Below are positions 16,739-27,796 of a stretch of DNA of 64,000 nt, piece by piece; position 1 is the stretch's first letter, and each line of letters starts with the position of its first letter. Source of the DNA: Methanofollis aquaemaris (GTDB taxonomy: Archaea; Halobacteriota; Methanomicrobia; Methanomicrobiales; Methanofollaceae); assembly GCF_017357525.1 (NCBI RefSeq), contig NZ_CP036172.1, positions 2,682,417-2,746,416 of the forward strand, given 5' to 3'. A program made the position numbers and the translations under genes. The notes below the pieces were generated by a model. The model worked only from the letters and a program-made list of their open reading frames with translations. It did no database searches and was not told the DNA's origin.

Positions 16739-16940
16739 TTCTTCTATCCTTTCACCGGGTGCTCTGCCACCCGATCCCTATCTTCGTCGTGGGGGTTCCG
16801 GGGTGTCTCCCCCCAACGAGAGAAAGCAGGAGAACATTCTTTACTCTATAGGTGGGGCGGCACGTCGGATCAGCACGCCTTCCCACACCATACGTGCCGG
16901 GGGCTCTGCCCCCGGACCCCCGGGATTGCGATAGGGGCGG
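16739..16940 (+). repeat. Dispersed G+C-rich repeat core
   Basis: This segment contains the recurrent block GGGGGCTCTGCCCCC followed by GGACCCCCGGGATTGCGAT and GGGCGGGAAGGC, as at 38480-38540, 47070-47112 and 51665-51722. A shared GGGGCGGC / GATCAGCACGCCTTCCCAC portion precedes it. The gap 16509-17433 otherwise shows no coding potential; its short ORFs exist only because the repeats are G+C-rich. Confidence 0.65.
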
Positions 16941-17009
16941 GAAGGCGCACGTGATGATGATGAAAAGGGCTCTGTAGAAATCCTCTCGGTGGTTATCTCT
17001 ACGGGGGGC

Positions 17010-17165
17010 TAGCCGCCCCCCGGTCCCCCCGCGTCAAGATAGGACAGGGGACGGGAACTCCCTCTCCATGTTCGCTGATTTTGCCTTCCCAACCCTATCT
17101 TCATATCGGGGGTCCGGGGGCAGCGCCCCCGGCGCGAGCATGCGGGAAGGCAGGTGGGTCACGCT
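17010..17165 (+). repeat. Dispersed G+C-rich repeat core, second copy
   Basis: GCCTTCCCAACCCTATCTTC is followed by GGGGGTCCGGGGGCAGCGCC and CCCGGCGCGAG, then GGGAAGGCAGG. It is the same core unit as at 18861-19050 and 47310-47385. GGGGGGCTAGCCGCCCCCC at 17015-17033 is a strong palindrome within it. Confidence 0.6.
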
Positions 17166-17433
17166 TGTACCCAGAAGAGGGGAGGATTTCTACAAAGCCA
17201 TGAAAAGGGGATTGCCGTCCTCCTCCCTATCTTCTGCAGGGAGAACGGGGGGTAACCAGCCGCCCAGCGGAAGATCTGCGATCAGAATTTTTGGAATAAA
17301 GGGTTTTGATACGGACGAAGATTCATGTTCGGGAGACTTTTGGGATATGCTCTCTGATAAAAAAAATTCACGCGGCACACCGTCGGAAAAAGAGAGGGAT
17401 TAAGGAGTTGTCCCCTCACAAAATGAAACCTCT

Positions 17434-18096
17434 TCACGCAGGCGCCGCGGCGCTGTCGTAGATGAGGGTCATGTATCTGGCCGTGAAGATCCCGAGCACC
17501 GGGTAGAGGAAGATGGCGATGACCCAGCCGATGAACGGAATTGACATGATGATGCCGATGACCAGACCGATCACGACGGTTACCACCCAGAGGACGATCA
17601 AGGCGATGATGTAACTGCCCCATCCGACCGCACCGATATGCGCCAGGATCGCCGAGATGTTGAAGGCCTCACCGAAGCTGTCGGTCCGTGCAAATCTGAT
17701 GAACCCGAAGGCGGCGATCAGGCCAACGAGGAAGCCGACCACGATCATGACGAGTATCCCGAGGAGCATTCCCCCGATCGCGGCGGCGACTGCGGCGTCG
17801 GAGCCTCCGCCTGCCATGAGGGCGATAGAACCGCCGAAGAAGACCACGGCGACGATCAGCAGGGGGATGCTGTAGATGAGTTCGACGATGAAGAGTTTGA
17901 TCCCGTCGATGAGGAGTTTGACCCAGTCCTCAAATTCGGGTGCTGGAGTCTTGCCCCGGTAGATCTCCATCAGATATCCCATGAACAGGGGGAAGATGAT
18001 CATCGAGATGAAGAGGAAGACCCACTTCAACCATTTTCCCCAGACCGCTTCCTTCGCATATTCGAAGGAATCACCAAGCATAGAACCATAATCCAT
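17434..18096 (-). CDS. DUF4013 domain-containing membrane protein
   Basis: The 220-residue protein matches DUF4013: an N-terminal helix (MDYGSMLGDSFEYAKEAVWG), then several membrane segments separated by short polar loops, with Gly/Ala-rich helices in the middle and a C-terminal helix pair. The family is common in methanogens and haloarchaea and has no known function. GGAGGTG about 6 bases upstream of the ATG and a TATA site near 18133-18145 on this strand support the start. It is a close paralogue of the gene at 19208-19855. Confidence 0.88.
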   Translation of the reverse strand: MDYGSMLGDSFEYAKEAVWGKWLKWVFLFISMIIFPLFMGYLMEIYRGKTPAPEFEDWVKLLIDGIKLFIVELIYSIPLLIVAVVFFGGSIALMAGGGSDAAVAAAIGGMLLGILVMIVVGFLVGLIAAFGFIRFARTDSFGEAFNISAILAHIGAVGWGSYIIALIVLWVVTVVIGLVIGIIMSIPFIGWVIAIFLYPVLGIFTARYMTLIYDSAAAPA

Positions 18097-18860
18097 AAGA
18101 ATACACCTCCCGGTGTGTAGATCTCAGTAAATGCCGGTTGGATATATACGTTTCGTAATTAGGAAATATATGGGATTTGTTTAACCCATAACAATTGGGA
18201 AATGTCAGTTTTTTGCTTGACAGTGGATGTTTTTGTGTTCTGTCCGTTCCATCACGGTGGCAAACGATCACCTGTGGAGAGGGTGCCGCTGCAAAAATGA
18301 ATGGGAGGCAGTGTAGAAAACCTTGATCACTCTCTTTCCAACAGGGGAGCGGGCCGAAACCAAGCAACCTGCCGCCCCCGTCTCTCTTCATCGCGGAGGA
18401 GATCCGTGGGGCACTCGCCCCCAGCGTGAGGATAAGGGCAGGCGATGGATTCAGTTCAAAATGGGGGTATGTCGATCAAAAGAGGATCTTTTCTACAAGG
18501 TCGAGAGTTGATACATGTGTTTGATCATTTGCACCACATTTCCACTCAGGGGTGCAAAGAAGAAAAAGATCAGAATGGCGGCTGATCTTGATTTATAGGA
18601 GATCTAGTGCTATACGCGTGTATATATTGATCTTTGCATTAGAATGTGAATACACAGAGCATGATCGATAAAGAGGGGGATGGGGGTGTGGGACGGTGTT
18701 TTCCGTTCAGGTGCAAACGAATCTTAAACCTCCATAGATGGCGTGAATAATTAAATGACGGCATTGATGGCGGTTGATACGTTTGCACATCCTGGTGAAA
18801 GATATCGGAGACCTGGCAGAGAGTGAAAGAGTGGTGAGATGCACCCCCTGAACAATGGTC

Positions 18861-19170
18861 TCTCTGCCTTCCCCCCCAATCGCAATCCTGGGGGTCTCGG
18901 GGGCAGCGCCCCCGGCGCGAGTGTGCGGGAAGGCACGTCGATCAGAAGGGCCGCCCCACCAGAAGGCCGAGGGATGTTAAACTGTTTTCTTCCGCCGAGG
19001 GAGACCCCCCGGACCCTCCCCAGGACGAAGATGGGTGGAGAACGGCAGCAATCTCTTGAACTACGCCGTGTTTCATAAATGTCTTCCAGTCGCAGATCCT
19101 GGCGGAGAGTTTTGGGATATGCTCGTGGTATGCCTGAGGCGTGCTTCACCCTCATGCCTCTACTGCGCTA
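18861..19170 (+). repeat. Dispersed repeat: core plus end sequence
   Basis: The core (GGGGGTCTCGGGGGCAGCGC, CCCCGGCGCGAG, GGCCGCCCCACCAGAAGG) is followed at 19115-19170 by an end sequence (TATGCCTGAGGCGTGCTTC, then CTCATGCC). It lies at the 3' side of the second DUF4013 gene, just before its poly-T terminator. The remainder of the 18097-19207 gap has the first DUF4013 promoter, another faint core fragment near 18340-18440, and no gene. Confidence 0.65.
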
Positions 19171-19207
19171 AAAAAAGTATGAGCCTTTTAAACAGTCAGA
19201 AATATCC

Positions 19208-19855
19208 TCACTCCGACACCGGCACACTCTCGTAGATGAGCGTCACGTACCTGGCCATGAAGATCGAGATCGCCGGCGTGATGATAAGGAGGATCAACCC
19301 CCCGACGATCGGGATGAGCATCAGCACAAAGGTCACCACCCAGACGATGATATACGCAATGACCAGGGCGACAAGATAATACAGCCATCCGACCGCACCG
19401 ATATGCCCGATGATCGCTGAGATGTTGAAGGCCTCGCCGAAACGGTCGGTCCGTGCAAGCCTGATCCCTGCAAAGATCGAGACCAGACCGATGAGGACGG
19501 CGAGGACGAAGAAGATGATTGAGCCGATGATGAATGTCGCCGAGGCCGCGGCCGTCATACCGCCGCCGCTATAGAACGCCAGCGCCGCCCCGCCGAAGAA
19601 GACCAGAGCGACGATGATGAGCGGGATGCTGTAGATGAGTTCGACGATGAAGAGTTTGACCCCGTCGACAAAGAGTTTGATCCAGTCCTTGAGTTCAGGC
19701 GCAGGCGTCCTCCCCCGGTAGATCTCCATCATATATCCCATGATCAGGGGAAAGATGATCGAAGAGATGATCAGCAGAACCCACTTCCCCCATTTTCCCC
19801 AGACTGCCTCTGTCGTATACTCATACGACCTGCCTATCAACGTACCATAATCCAT
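19208..19855 (-). CDS. DUF4013 domain-containing membrane protein, paralogue
   Basis: The 215-residue protein shares the N-terminus (MDYGTLIGRSYEYTTEAVWGK), the EIYRGRTPAPE loop and the helix pattern of the protein at 17434-18096. Roughly half the residues are identical by eye, so this is a local duplication now separated by repeat DNA. On the minus strand a GGGGGG-rich site precedes ATG 19855 and ACTTATATTC near 19892-19903 is a TATA candidate. Function unknown. Confidence 0.88.
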   Translation of the reverse strand: MDYGTLIGRSYEYTTEAVWGKWGKWVLLIISSIIFPLIMGYMMEIYRGRTPAPELKDWIKLFVDGVKLFIVELIYSIPLIIVALVFFGGAALAFYSGGGMTAAASATFIIGSIIFFVLAVLIGLVSIFAGIRLARTDRFGEAFNISAIIGHIGAVGWLYYLVALVIAYIIVWVVTFVLMLIPIVGGLILLIITPAISIFMARYVTLIYESVPVSE

Positions 19856-19959
19856 CCTGTACCCCCCGCAAAGTACGGCGAGAGATGGTATGAGAGAATA
19901 TAAGTCTGCCGTGGCGAGCGGGCACCCGCCGGTACAGGGCGGAAAAAAGAAGGAAAAGT

Positions 19960-21444
19960 TTAGTGCCTGAAGTACCGCACGCCGGTGAAGACCATCGCCA
20001 CATTCAGTTTGTTTGCGGCGTCGATCACTTCCTGGTCACGGATCGAACCGCCGGGCTGCACGAGGGCCGTCGCCCCGGCCGCCGCGGCGACTTCCATGGT
20101 GTCGGCGAAGGGCAGGAAGGCGTCGGACGCCACGACCGCACCCTTCAGGGACGACCGCGCCTTCTCGACGGCGATCTTCGCCGAGTCGACCCGGTTCATC
20201 TGGCCGGCGCCGATCCCGATGGCGGCATGGTCGTTGGCATAGATGATCGCGTTGCTCTTCGTGTGCTTGCAGACCTTCATCGCAAAGTGCATCGCCGCGA
20301 TCTCTTCCGTCGTCGGTTCGCGCTCTGAGACGACCTTCCACTCTTCCTTGGGCTCGGGAGTCCGCTGGACCAGCGCACCGCCGTCGATGGACCTGAGTCT
20401 GTCGGCCGGAGACTTCTCGGGCAGGACGAGCACCCGCATGTTCGGCTTCCTCTTCATGATCTCGATGGCCTCAGGCGTGAACGACGGGGCCACGATCACT
20501 TCGACAAAGGTGCCGCAGAGTTCCTCGGCGATCGCGGTGTCCACCGGGGTGTTGACAGCCACGATCGAACCGTAGGCCGAGACGGGATCGACCTCGCGGG
20601 CGGCGAGGTAGGCTTCGAGTCCGTCCTTGCCGATGGCGACGCCGCACGGGTTGTTGTGCTTGACGATCACCGAAGCGGGTTCCTCGAACTCACGGAGCAG
20701 GGAGACCGCCGCATCGACGTCGAGATAGTTATTGTACGACATCTCCTTGCCCTGGAGAGGCGTCTGGCCGGCGATCCCGTGGTCGCCGTAGACCGCCGCC
20801 AGTTGGTGCGGGTTCTCACCGTACCTGAGGCTCCGCCGATTCGTGAACTGCACGGTGTAGACCTCGGGGAAGTCGCCGTCGAGCGAGTGCAGGTGGTTGG
20901 AGATGGCCGCATCGTATGCTGCGGTGCGGGCGAAGACCTTCTTTGCAAGCCCGAGCCGCTGTTCATAGGTGAACCCGCCATTTGCGACGTTTTCCTTCAC
21001 CATGGCGTAGTCGGCCGGGTCGACGACGACCGAGACATACTTGAAGTTCTTGGCCGCCGCCCTGATCATCGCCGGGCCTCCGATATCGATATATTCGATG
21101 AGTTCGTCGAGACCGAGGTTCTCTCCGGCCATCTTCTCGAAGGGATAGAGGTTGACGACCACCAGCTCGATGGGGTTGATGTCGAGTTCCTTCATGATCT
21201 CGGCATCCACATCAGGTCTGCCGAGGAGTCCGCCGTGGACGCGCGGGTGGAGGGTCTTGACCCTCCCGCCCATGATCTCGGGCGAGCCTGTGTACTCGGA
21301 GACCTCAACGAAATCGATCCCTGCTTCTCCGAGGGCCCGTCCGGTCCCCCCTGAACTGATGATACGGTAGCCGTTCTCAACAAGCGTCTGTGCAAGATCC
21401 ACAATCCCGGTCTTGTCCCAGACAGAGAGAAGTGCCCATTTCAT
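19960..21444 (-). CDS. purH: Bifunctional AICAR transformylase / IMP cyclohydrolase
   Basis: The 494-residue protein has an N-terminal IMP cyclohydrolase (MGS-like) domain with ISSGGTGRAL and GGRVKTLHPRVHGGLLGR. The C-terminal AICAR formyltransferase domain carries RYGENPHQ, the catalytic KHNNPCG segment and the KHTKSNAI motif. It performs the last two steps of purine synthesis. ATG 21444 (MKWALLSVWDKTG) is where homologues start; the longer reading frame upstream is rejected. The TATA site at 21469-21477 would give a leaderless message. Confidence 0.96.
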   Translation of the reverse strand: MKWALLSVWDKTGIVDLAQTLVENGYRIISSGGTGRALGEAGIDFVEVSEYTGSPEIMGGRVKTLHPRVHGGLLGRPDVDAEIMKELDINPIELVVVNLYPFEKMAGENLGLDELIEYIDIGGPAMIRAAAKNFKYVSVVVDPADYAMVKENVANGGFTYEQRLGLAKKVFARTAAYDAAISNHLHSLDGDFPEVYTVQFTNRRSLRYGENPHQLAAVYGDHGIAGQTPLQGKEMSYNNYLDVDAAVSLLREFEEPASVIVKHNNPCGVAIGKDGLEAYLAAREVDPVSAYGSIVAVNTPVDTAIAEELCGTFVEVIVAPSFTPEAIEIMKRKPNMRVLVLPEKSPADRLRSIDGGALVQRTPEPKEEWKVVSEREPTTEEIAAMHFAMKVCKHTKSNAIIYANDHAAIGIGAGQMNRVDSAKIAVEKARSSLKGAVVASDAFLPFADTMEVAAAAGATALVQPGGSIRDQEVIDAANKLNVAMVFTGVRYFRH

Positions 21445-21468
21445 GATGTATATGTGGCTCCCTGAGGT

Positions 21469-21477
21469 CTTATATCT
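21469..21477. promoter_or_regulatory. Bidirectional TATA box between purH and the PAPS-reductase-family gene
   Basis: CTTATATCT is the only A+T-rich element in the 90 bases between the divergent starts. It is about 25 bases from the purH ATG and about 58 bases from the ATG at 21535, so it can serve both. This also argues against the upstream in-frame ATG 21487 for the rightward gene, because that lies before the expected transcription start. Confidence 0.4.
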
Positions 21478-21534
21478 TTCAAGGCCATGATGCAATTTCT
21501 TATCCGGCCGCCCGACAAACAGAGTTGTGATCAT

Positions 21535-22911
21535 ATGCAGGAACCCGCCGTCAAGAAGACTCTGTACTGGTGCCCGGTCTGCAATCTCCCTCTCATCGGC
21601 AAGAATTGCCGGTGCGGAGCCGAGGGCACCCCCGTAGTTCTCCAGAAACCCTATGATGTCAGGCCGGCGCTCAGTCACGACATGGAACTCCTGCGTTCCC
21701 TTCTCCGTGACCGCTTCGGGATCGACCGCCTCCCGCAGGTGGTCCTCTTCAACAAGATCGGGGGGGTGGACCGCGCGGAGTCTGTCATCGCCGATGGTGT
21801 CGTCTTCGGGCGACTCACTTTCGACCCGGTCTCCAGGACCTATACCTTTGACCTCTCTTTTGAGGCACTGTCCTATCTCCTCCCCTCGGTCACCAGGAGC
21901 GTCGTCGACATCACCGAGGCCGCCGCCGGACAGGGACTGAACCAGGGGCGGATCGGCGGGAAGAAAGTCGCGGTCAGGACGACCGATCTTGAGGACGGCC
22001 CGGTGGTGGTGAGGATGGGCAACCTCGCCGGTGTCGGGACGCTCAGAGAGGGCGAGGTAAAGGTGAAGCAGATCGGGCGGGTCGACCCGGTCGAAGCCCC
22101 CGATCCGTCATGGGAGGAGACGGGGAAGGCAAACGCAAAGCACCTCAAGAACCTGGAGAGGACGGCGATCCGGTTCATCAGGCAGCACATGCACGACCGC
22201 CCCAGGGCGAACGTCTCGTTCTCGGGGGGGAAGGACAGCACCGTCGTCCTCGAACTTGCCCGCCGGGCCGGGGTCGAGGAGGTCTATTATGTGAACACCG
22301 GGGTGGAGTTCCCTGAGACGGTCAAGTTTGTCAGGGAGTGCGGAATCGAGAAGGTGCTGCATGGGCCCGACTTCTGGTCCGAACTGAAAAAGCACGGCCT
22401 GCCCAGGAAGGACGACCGGTGGTGCTGCGAGAGGCTCAAACTTCAGCCGGTGAAGAACTGGCTCGAACAGGAGGGGCCGTGCGTCACCATCCAGGGGAAC
22501 CGGTGGTACGAGTCGTTCTCGCGCTCGAACCTCCCCCCGGTGATCGAGAACCCCTTCAACCCGCGGCAGTTGAACATCTCGCCGATCCGGAACTGGCGGG
22601 CACTCGAGGTATTCCTGTACCTCTGGTGGCGGCAGGTGCCGTACAACCCCCTCTACGAAGAGGGGTTCGAGCGGGTGGGGTGCTGGCTCTGCCCGGCCAT
22701 GCTGGAGAGCGAGGCGGCGCGGACGCGTGAAATCCACCCTGAACTTGTCGCCAGGTGGGACAAACACCTCAGTGCATGGGGAAAGAAGGAACATATCCCC
22801 CAGCGCTGCATCGAGATGGGGATCTGGCGGTGGCAGGAGCCGCCACCGAAGATGCGGGAACTCGCGGCGCAGTGCGGGATCAGGCTCCCGAAGAAGAGAC
22901 AAAAGCAGTAA
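21535..22911 (+). CDS. PAPS reductase family protein with N-terminal zinc ribbon
   Basis: The 458-residue archaeal protein has a zinc ribbon (WCPVCNLPL, KNCRCG), a PUA-like domain around residues 60-195, then a PP-loop ATP-pyrophosphatase domain with SFSGGKDSTVV. The C-terminal region is Cys-rich (WCCERLK and GCWLCPAML), typical of cluster-binding members. Methanogen members may act in sulfur transfer or RNA modification rather than sulfate reduction; the substrate is not known. ATG 21535 is preceded by GTGAT; ATGs at 21487/21490 lack a site. Confidence 0.85.
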   Translation: MQEPAVKKTLYWCPVCNLPLIGKNCRCGAEGTPVVLQKPYDVRPALSHDMELLRSLLRDRFGIDRLPQVVLFNKIGGVDRAESVIADGVVFGRLTFDPVSRTYTFDLSFEALSYLLPSVTRSVVDITEAAAGQGLNQGRIGGKKVAVRTTDLEDGPVVVRMGNLAGVGTLREGEVKVKQIGRVDPVEAPDPSWEETGKANAKHLKNLERTAIRFIRQHMHDRPRANVSFSGGKDSTVVLELARRAGVEEVYYVNTGVEFPETVKFVRECGIEKVLHGPDFWSELKKHGLPRKDDRWCCERLKLQPVKNWLEQEGPCVTIQGNRWYESFSRSNLPPVIENPFNPRQLNISPIRNWRALEVFLYLWWRQVPYNPLYEEGFERVGCWLCPAMLESEAARTREIHPELVARWDKHLSAWGKKEHIPQRCIEMGIWRWQEPPPKMRELAAQCGIRLPKKRQKQ

Positions 22912-22983
22912 AAACCAAATTTTTTCCTTTAATTTGATATTAGGATGATATTCCATGGCCATCCCGCCGGCCAATGCCCAAAC

Positions 22984-22993
22984 TTATATATAG
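22984..22993 (+). promoter_or_regulatory. TATA box of the grpE-dnaK-dnaJ operon
   Basis: CTTATATATA is a strong TATA element about 43 bases upstream of the grpE ATG; GAGG six bases before that ATG is the ribosome binding site. I saw no CIRCE element of the bacterial HrcA type, so control of this operon is probably archaeal. Confidence 0.55.
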
Positions 22994-23035
22994 AACTACA
23001 TTACAACTGATATTGTATCATTTACGAGGAATTCC

Positions 23036-23572
23036 ATGGAGACGGATATGAATCAGAAGGTGCCTGAAGAAGCCGGCCCCTCGCATACCGGCAAGGAGGG
23101 AGGAGCCGCCGAAGAGACCTGTGAGGAACTCAGGAATGAGAATGAGAACCTCAAGAAAGCCTCTGAGGATCTGAACCAGCGGTACCTCCGTCTTGCTGCG
23201 GATTTCGACAACTTCAGAAAGCGTAGCGCACGGCAGGCCGATGAGGTCAGGCAGTTCGCACTCGAAAAATTCGCCGTTGAACTGCTGGAAGTTGCCGACA
23301 ACTTCGAGCGGGCGCTGAAGGCCGACGATGCCTCTCTTCGCGAGGGGCTTGAGAGTATCCAGAAAGAGTTCTCCGGGATCCTGGAGAAGCATGGTGTCAG
23401 ACCGATCGAGTGCGTGAACCAGGAGTTTAACCCTGAAGAGCACGAGGCGGTCGCCTGCATCCCGTCCGACCACCCGGAAGGCACAGTTGTTGAAGAATTC
23501 ATCCGCGGCTACTGTATGCACGACACGGTTATCAGGCACGCAAAGGTCGCAGTCTCCAAAGGAAAAGAATAA
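23036..23572 (+). CDS. grpE: Nucleotide exchange factor GrpE
   Basis: The 178-residue protein has an acidic N-terminal coiled coil (LRNENENLKKASEDL), the conserved RLAADFDNFRKRS core and the beta-domain segment ending PEGTVVEEFIRGY. It releases ADP from DnaK. ATG 23036 is preferred because GAGG precedes it; ATG 23048 is possible. It is followed by dnaK after 13 bases in the order grpE-dnaK-dnaJ, as in bacteria. Archaeal Hsp70 systems are held to be acquired from bacteria. Confidence 0.95.
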   Translation: METDMNQKVPEEAGPSHTGKEGGAAEETCEELRNENENLKKASEDLNQRYLRLAADFDNFRKRSARQADEVRQFALEKFAVELLEVADNFERALKADDASLREGLESIQKEFSGILEKHGVRPIECVNQEFNPEEHEAVACIPSDHPEGTVVEEFIRGYCMHDTVIRHAKVAVSKGKE

Positions 23573-23585
23573 AGGAGCATAATCA

Positions 23586-25436
<1,851 letters not shown>

Positions 25437-25442
25437 GCATCG

Positions 25443-26579
25443 ATGAGTGCGGGAAGCTACTATGATGTCCTCGGCGTCTCGAAGGATGCCGGCCAGCAGG
25501 AGATCAAGAAGGCGTACCGCAACCTTGCACGCAAGTATCACCCTGATGTCTGCAAGGAACCGGACGCAGAGGAAAAATTCAAGGAGATCAACGAGGCCTA
25601 CTCGGTCCTCTCGGATGAGCAGAAAAAGGCCCAGTACGACAATGTCGGCCACGATGCGTTCACCAACGCCTCGAAGGGTTCGTACTCGGGCGGCGGCGGA
25701 TATGGCGGGTTCCAGGCAGACTTCAGCGGGTTTGGAGACATCTTCGACACCTTCTTTGGTGGAGGTGGGGGCGGCGGCCCCAGAGGCCCCAAGCCCGGCG
25801 CCGATCTCCTCCTCAGGATGAAGATCAGCCTCAGGGACGCGGTCTTCGGGGTCGACCGCGAGGTGGAGGTTTTCCACAGCGAGTCCTGTCCTGACTGTGA
25901 CGGGACGGGTAGCAAGAACAAGAAGATGCGCACCTGCTCGAAGTGCGGCGGGAGCGGGCAGATCCGGCAGGTGAGCCAGTCGCTCTTCGGGCAGTTTGTC
26001 AGGATGAGCACCTGTCCGTCCTGCAATGGCCGGGGGAAGATCCCTGAGGAACCCTGCACGGCATGCGGCGGGAGCGGCCACACCCGGGTGAAGCGGAAGG
26101 TCACGGTCCACATCCCGGCGGGTGCGTATACCGGCATCCGCCTCAGGATGGAAGGCTACGGCGAGGCCGGCGATTACGGCGCACCGGTCGGCGACCTGTA
26201 CGTCGAGGTGCTCGTCGAGGAGAACCCGAAGTTTGTCCGCACCGGCGACAATCTGGAGACCGAGGTGAAGATCACCCCGGCCCAGGCGGTGGTCGGTTCC
26301 ACGGTCGAGGTAAAGACCATCGACGACCGCACGGTCGAACTGAAGGTTCCGGCCGGGATCCAGCATGGCACGGCCCTCCGGATCCCTGGCGAGGGAGTGC
26401 GGCGTCGGGGCAGACCCGGTGACCTCCTGGTCCGGGTGCGGCTTGTCGTGCCCAAAAAACTCTCTGACGAGGAGAAGGAACTCTACGAGAAGATCCTTGA
26501 GATCGAGAAGAAGAATTCAGGGAAGAAGGGGTTCTTCAAGGACTTCGTCGATAAGATGCGGGGCGGGTCTGAGGAGTAG
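25443..26579 (+). CDS. dnaJ: Molecular chaperone DnaJ (type I Hsp40)
   Basis: The 378-residue protein has a J-domain with the HPD triad (YHPDVCKE), a Gly/Phe linker ([16 protein letters not shown]), four CxxCxGxG zinc repeats ([32 protein letters not shown]) and two C-terminal substrate-binding domains. It delivers substrates to DnaK and stimulates its ATPase. It starts six bases after dnaK and ends the operon at a double T-run. Confidence 0.97.
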   Translation: MSAGSYYDVLGVSKDAGQQEIKKAYRNLARKYHPDVCKEPDAEEKFKEINEAYSVLSDEQKKAQYDNVGHDAFTNASKGSYSGGGGYGGFQADFSGFGDIFDTFFGGGGGGGPRGPKPGADLLLRMKISLRDAVFGVDREVEVFHSESCPDCDGTGSKNKKMRTCSKCGGSGQIRQVSQSLFGQFVRMSTCPSCNGRGKIPEEPCTACGGSGHTRVKRKVTVHIPAGAYTGIRLRMEGYGEAGDYGAPVGDLYVEVLVEENPKFVRTGDNLETEVKITPAQAVVGSTVEVKTIDDRTVELKVPAGIQHGTALRIPGEGVRRRGRPGDLLVRVRLVVPKKLSDEEKELYEKILEIEKKNSGKKGFFKDFVDKMRGGSEE

Positions 26580-26592
26580 ACCGCCCTTCGAT

Positions 26593-26612
26593 CTTTTTTC
26601 GCGCTTTTTTTC
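26593..26612 (+). terminator. T-run terminator after dnaJ
   Basis: Two runs of six to seven T separated by CGCGC lie 14 bases after the dnaJ stop, as expected for archaeal intrinsic termination. Confidence 0.6.
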
Positions 26613-26639
26613 TGGTTTTGACTCTTTCGAACCGCTTAT

Positions 26640-26792
26640 GGTTGATATGCGGGCGACTGAAACGCCCTCAGAACGATCAGCCCTCTGCCGAGAGGGAGCA
26701 AGGATCCCCCCACACTCCGAAGCGCTGCCCGGAGCAATGTTCATGTGGTATGCCTGAGGCGTGCTTTCGGCTCAAGCCCAATTTTAAAAAGC
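26640..26792 (+). repeat. Dispersed repeat end upstream of the HEAT gene
   Basis: CACTCCGAAGCGCTGC followed by GGTATGCCTGAGGCGTGCTT and CGGCTCAAGCCC at 26727-26792 matches 60155-60234 closely. The copy lies between the dnaJ terminator and the HEAT gene promoter and codes for nothing convincing. Confidence 0.65.
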
Positions 26793-26906
26793 CGGGATAT
26801 GGGTGCTCCGGGGAGAGGGATGAAGACGGGCACACGCTCGAAGAGACCGAACGGCCTGTCGACCGATCCATGCCTATCTTATACCTTCCCCGCCTACCAA
26901 CCATCC

Positions 26907-27398
26907 ATGCAAAACCCCGCAAACCCTGATCTCTCTGACGACACCCTTCCTGTCGAGACCGATGTCGCACCTTCCCCCGAGGTGCTCGACTGCGCTGTCG
27001 AGAACGACCTCGAAGGGCTCACCGACTATCTCTTCAACGGGGAATCGCAGAAGATCAGAGAGGACGCCGCCCTCGCCATCGGGATGATGATGGGAGAGCA
27101 GGCCGTCGAGGCCTTCATCGAACTCTTCAGCCAGGAAAACAAGGATCTGCGGATGGCCGCCTCATGGGGGCTCTCGGCCATCGGCACCCCCGCGCTCAAC
27201 AGGCTGATCGTCGCCCTTGCCGAAGGCGACACCGTCACCAGAACCTGGGCCGCCTACACCCTCGGCACTATCGGCCACTGCAAGGCCGACACTCCGCTCA
27301 CCGAGGCGTTGAAAGATGAGGATCCGCAGGTCCGGTGGTGGGCCGGGTGGGCCCTCGACCAGATCCTCCAGCGGCACGGCACCTGTTCGAGTTGCTGA
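26907..27398 (+). CDS. HEAT repeat protein
   Basis: The 163-residue protein has an acidic N-terminal leader, then helical repeats of about 30 residues typical of HEAT/PBS-lyase-like repeats (REDAALAIGMMMGEQAVEAF, RMAASWGLSAIGTPAL, TRTWAAYTLGTIGH, VRWWAGWALDQI). Such repeats make a protein-protein interaction scaffold. ATG 26907 lies about 25 bases after TCTTATACC, so it is probably leaderless. It ends in CSSC, a possible metal or redox pair. Partner unknown. Confidence 0.82.
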   Translation: MQNPANPDLSDDTLPVETDVAPSPEVLDCAVENDLEGLTDYLFNGESQKIREDAALAIGMMMGEQAVEAFIELFSQENKDLRMAASWGLSAIGTPALNRLIVALAEGDTVTRTWAAYTLGTIGHCKADTPLTEALKDEDPQVRWWAGWALDQILQRHGTCSSC

Positions 27399-27420
27399 TC
27401 CTCAAACTTCCTTTTTTCGG

Positions 27421-27660
27421 ACTCTGTAAAATTCGACATGAACCCCGGGTTCAAGCATACGTGATGAAAACTTCTCGTTGCAGTTCTCCTGAGTGCAGAG
27501 GGATACTTGATCCCTCTCCTCGCAACAGGGCACCTGAAGGATACTGTTCAATTGCCGCCCTTCGGCTATCTTCGTCGTGAGGGGTCCGGGGGGCAACCCT
27601 CTCCGGTGCGAGACGGCGGTGAAGATTCTGCGGTCGGGGCGGCAGGCTGCTCGGTTTCTG
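27421..27660 (+). repeat. Dispersed repeat: reverse-oriented end plus core
   Basis: ACTCTGTAAAATTCGACATG then AACCCCGGGTTCAAGCATAC at 27421-27480 is the end sequence in the opposite orientation to 26727. The following 27500-27620 (GGCACCTGAAGGATACTGTT, CAATTGCCGCCCTTCGGCTA, GGGGTCCGGGG) parallels 35190-35275 and 46895-46965. It begins right after the T-run that follows the HEAT gene. The rest of this 400 base gap is non-coding. Confidence 0.65.
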
Positions 27661-27796
27661 TCCGCTCCCCTCTCGGGAGGAGATTGATCATAGTTTTCTA
27701 CACGGCCAGAGAGTCATGACAAAAAAATGAGAGGTTCATCAGAGTCAAATGCTCAAAAATAGATTTTCAGTCCTCTTCTGTGGCACTACCAAAAAA

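Noticed and set aside
16719..16934. Small ORFs inside the G+C-rich repeats (similar translations recur at several loci)
   Set aside because: Similarity is due to the DNA repeat itself; frames are not conserved, start sites are lacking and stops vary.
21445..21678. N-terminal extension of purH
   Set aside because: PurH homologues begin MKWALLSVWDKTG at 21444; the extension crosses the divergent promoter and is not conserved in character.
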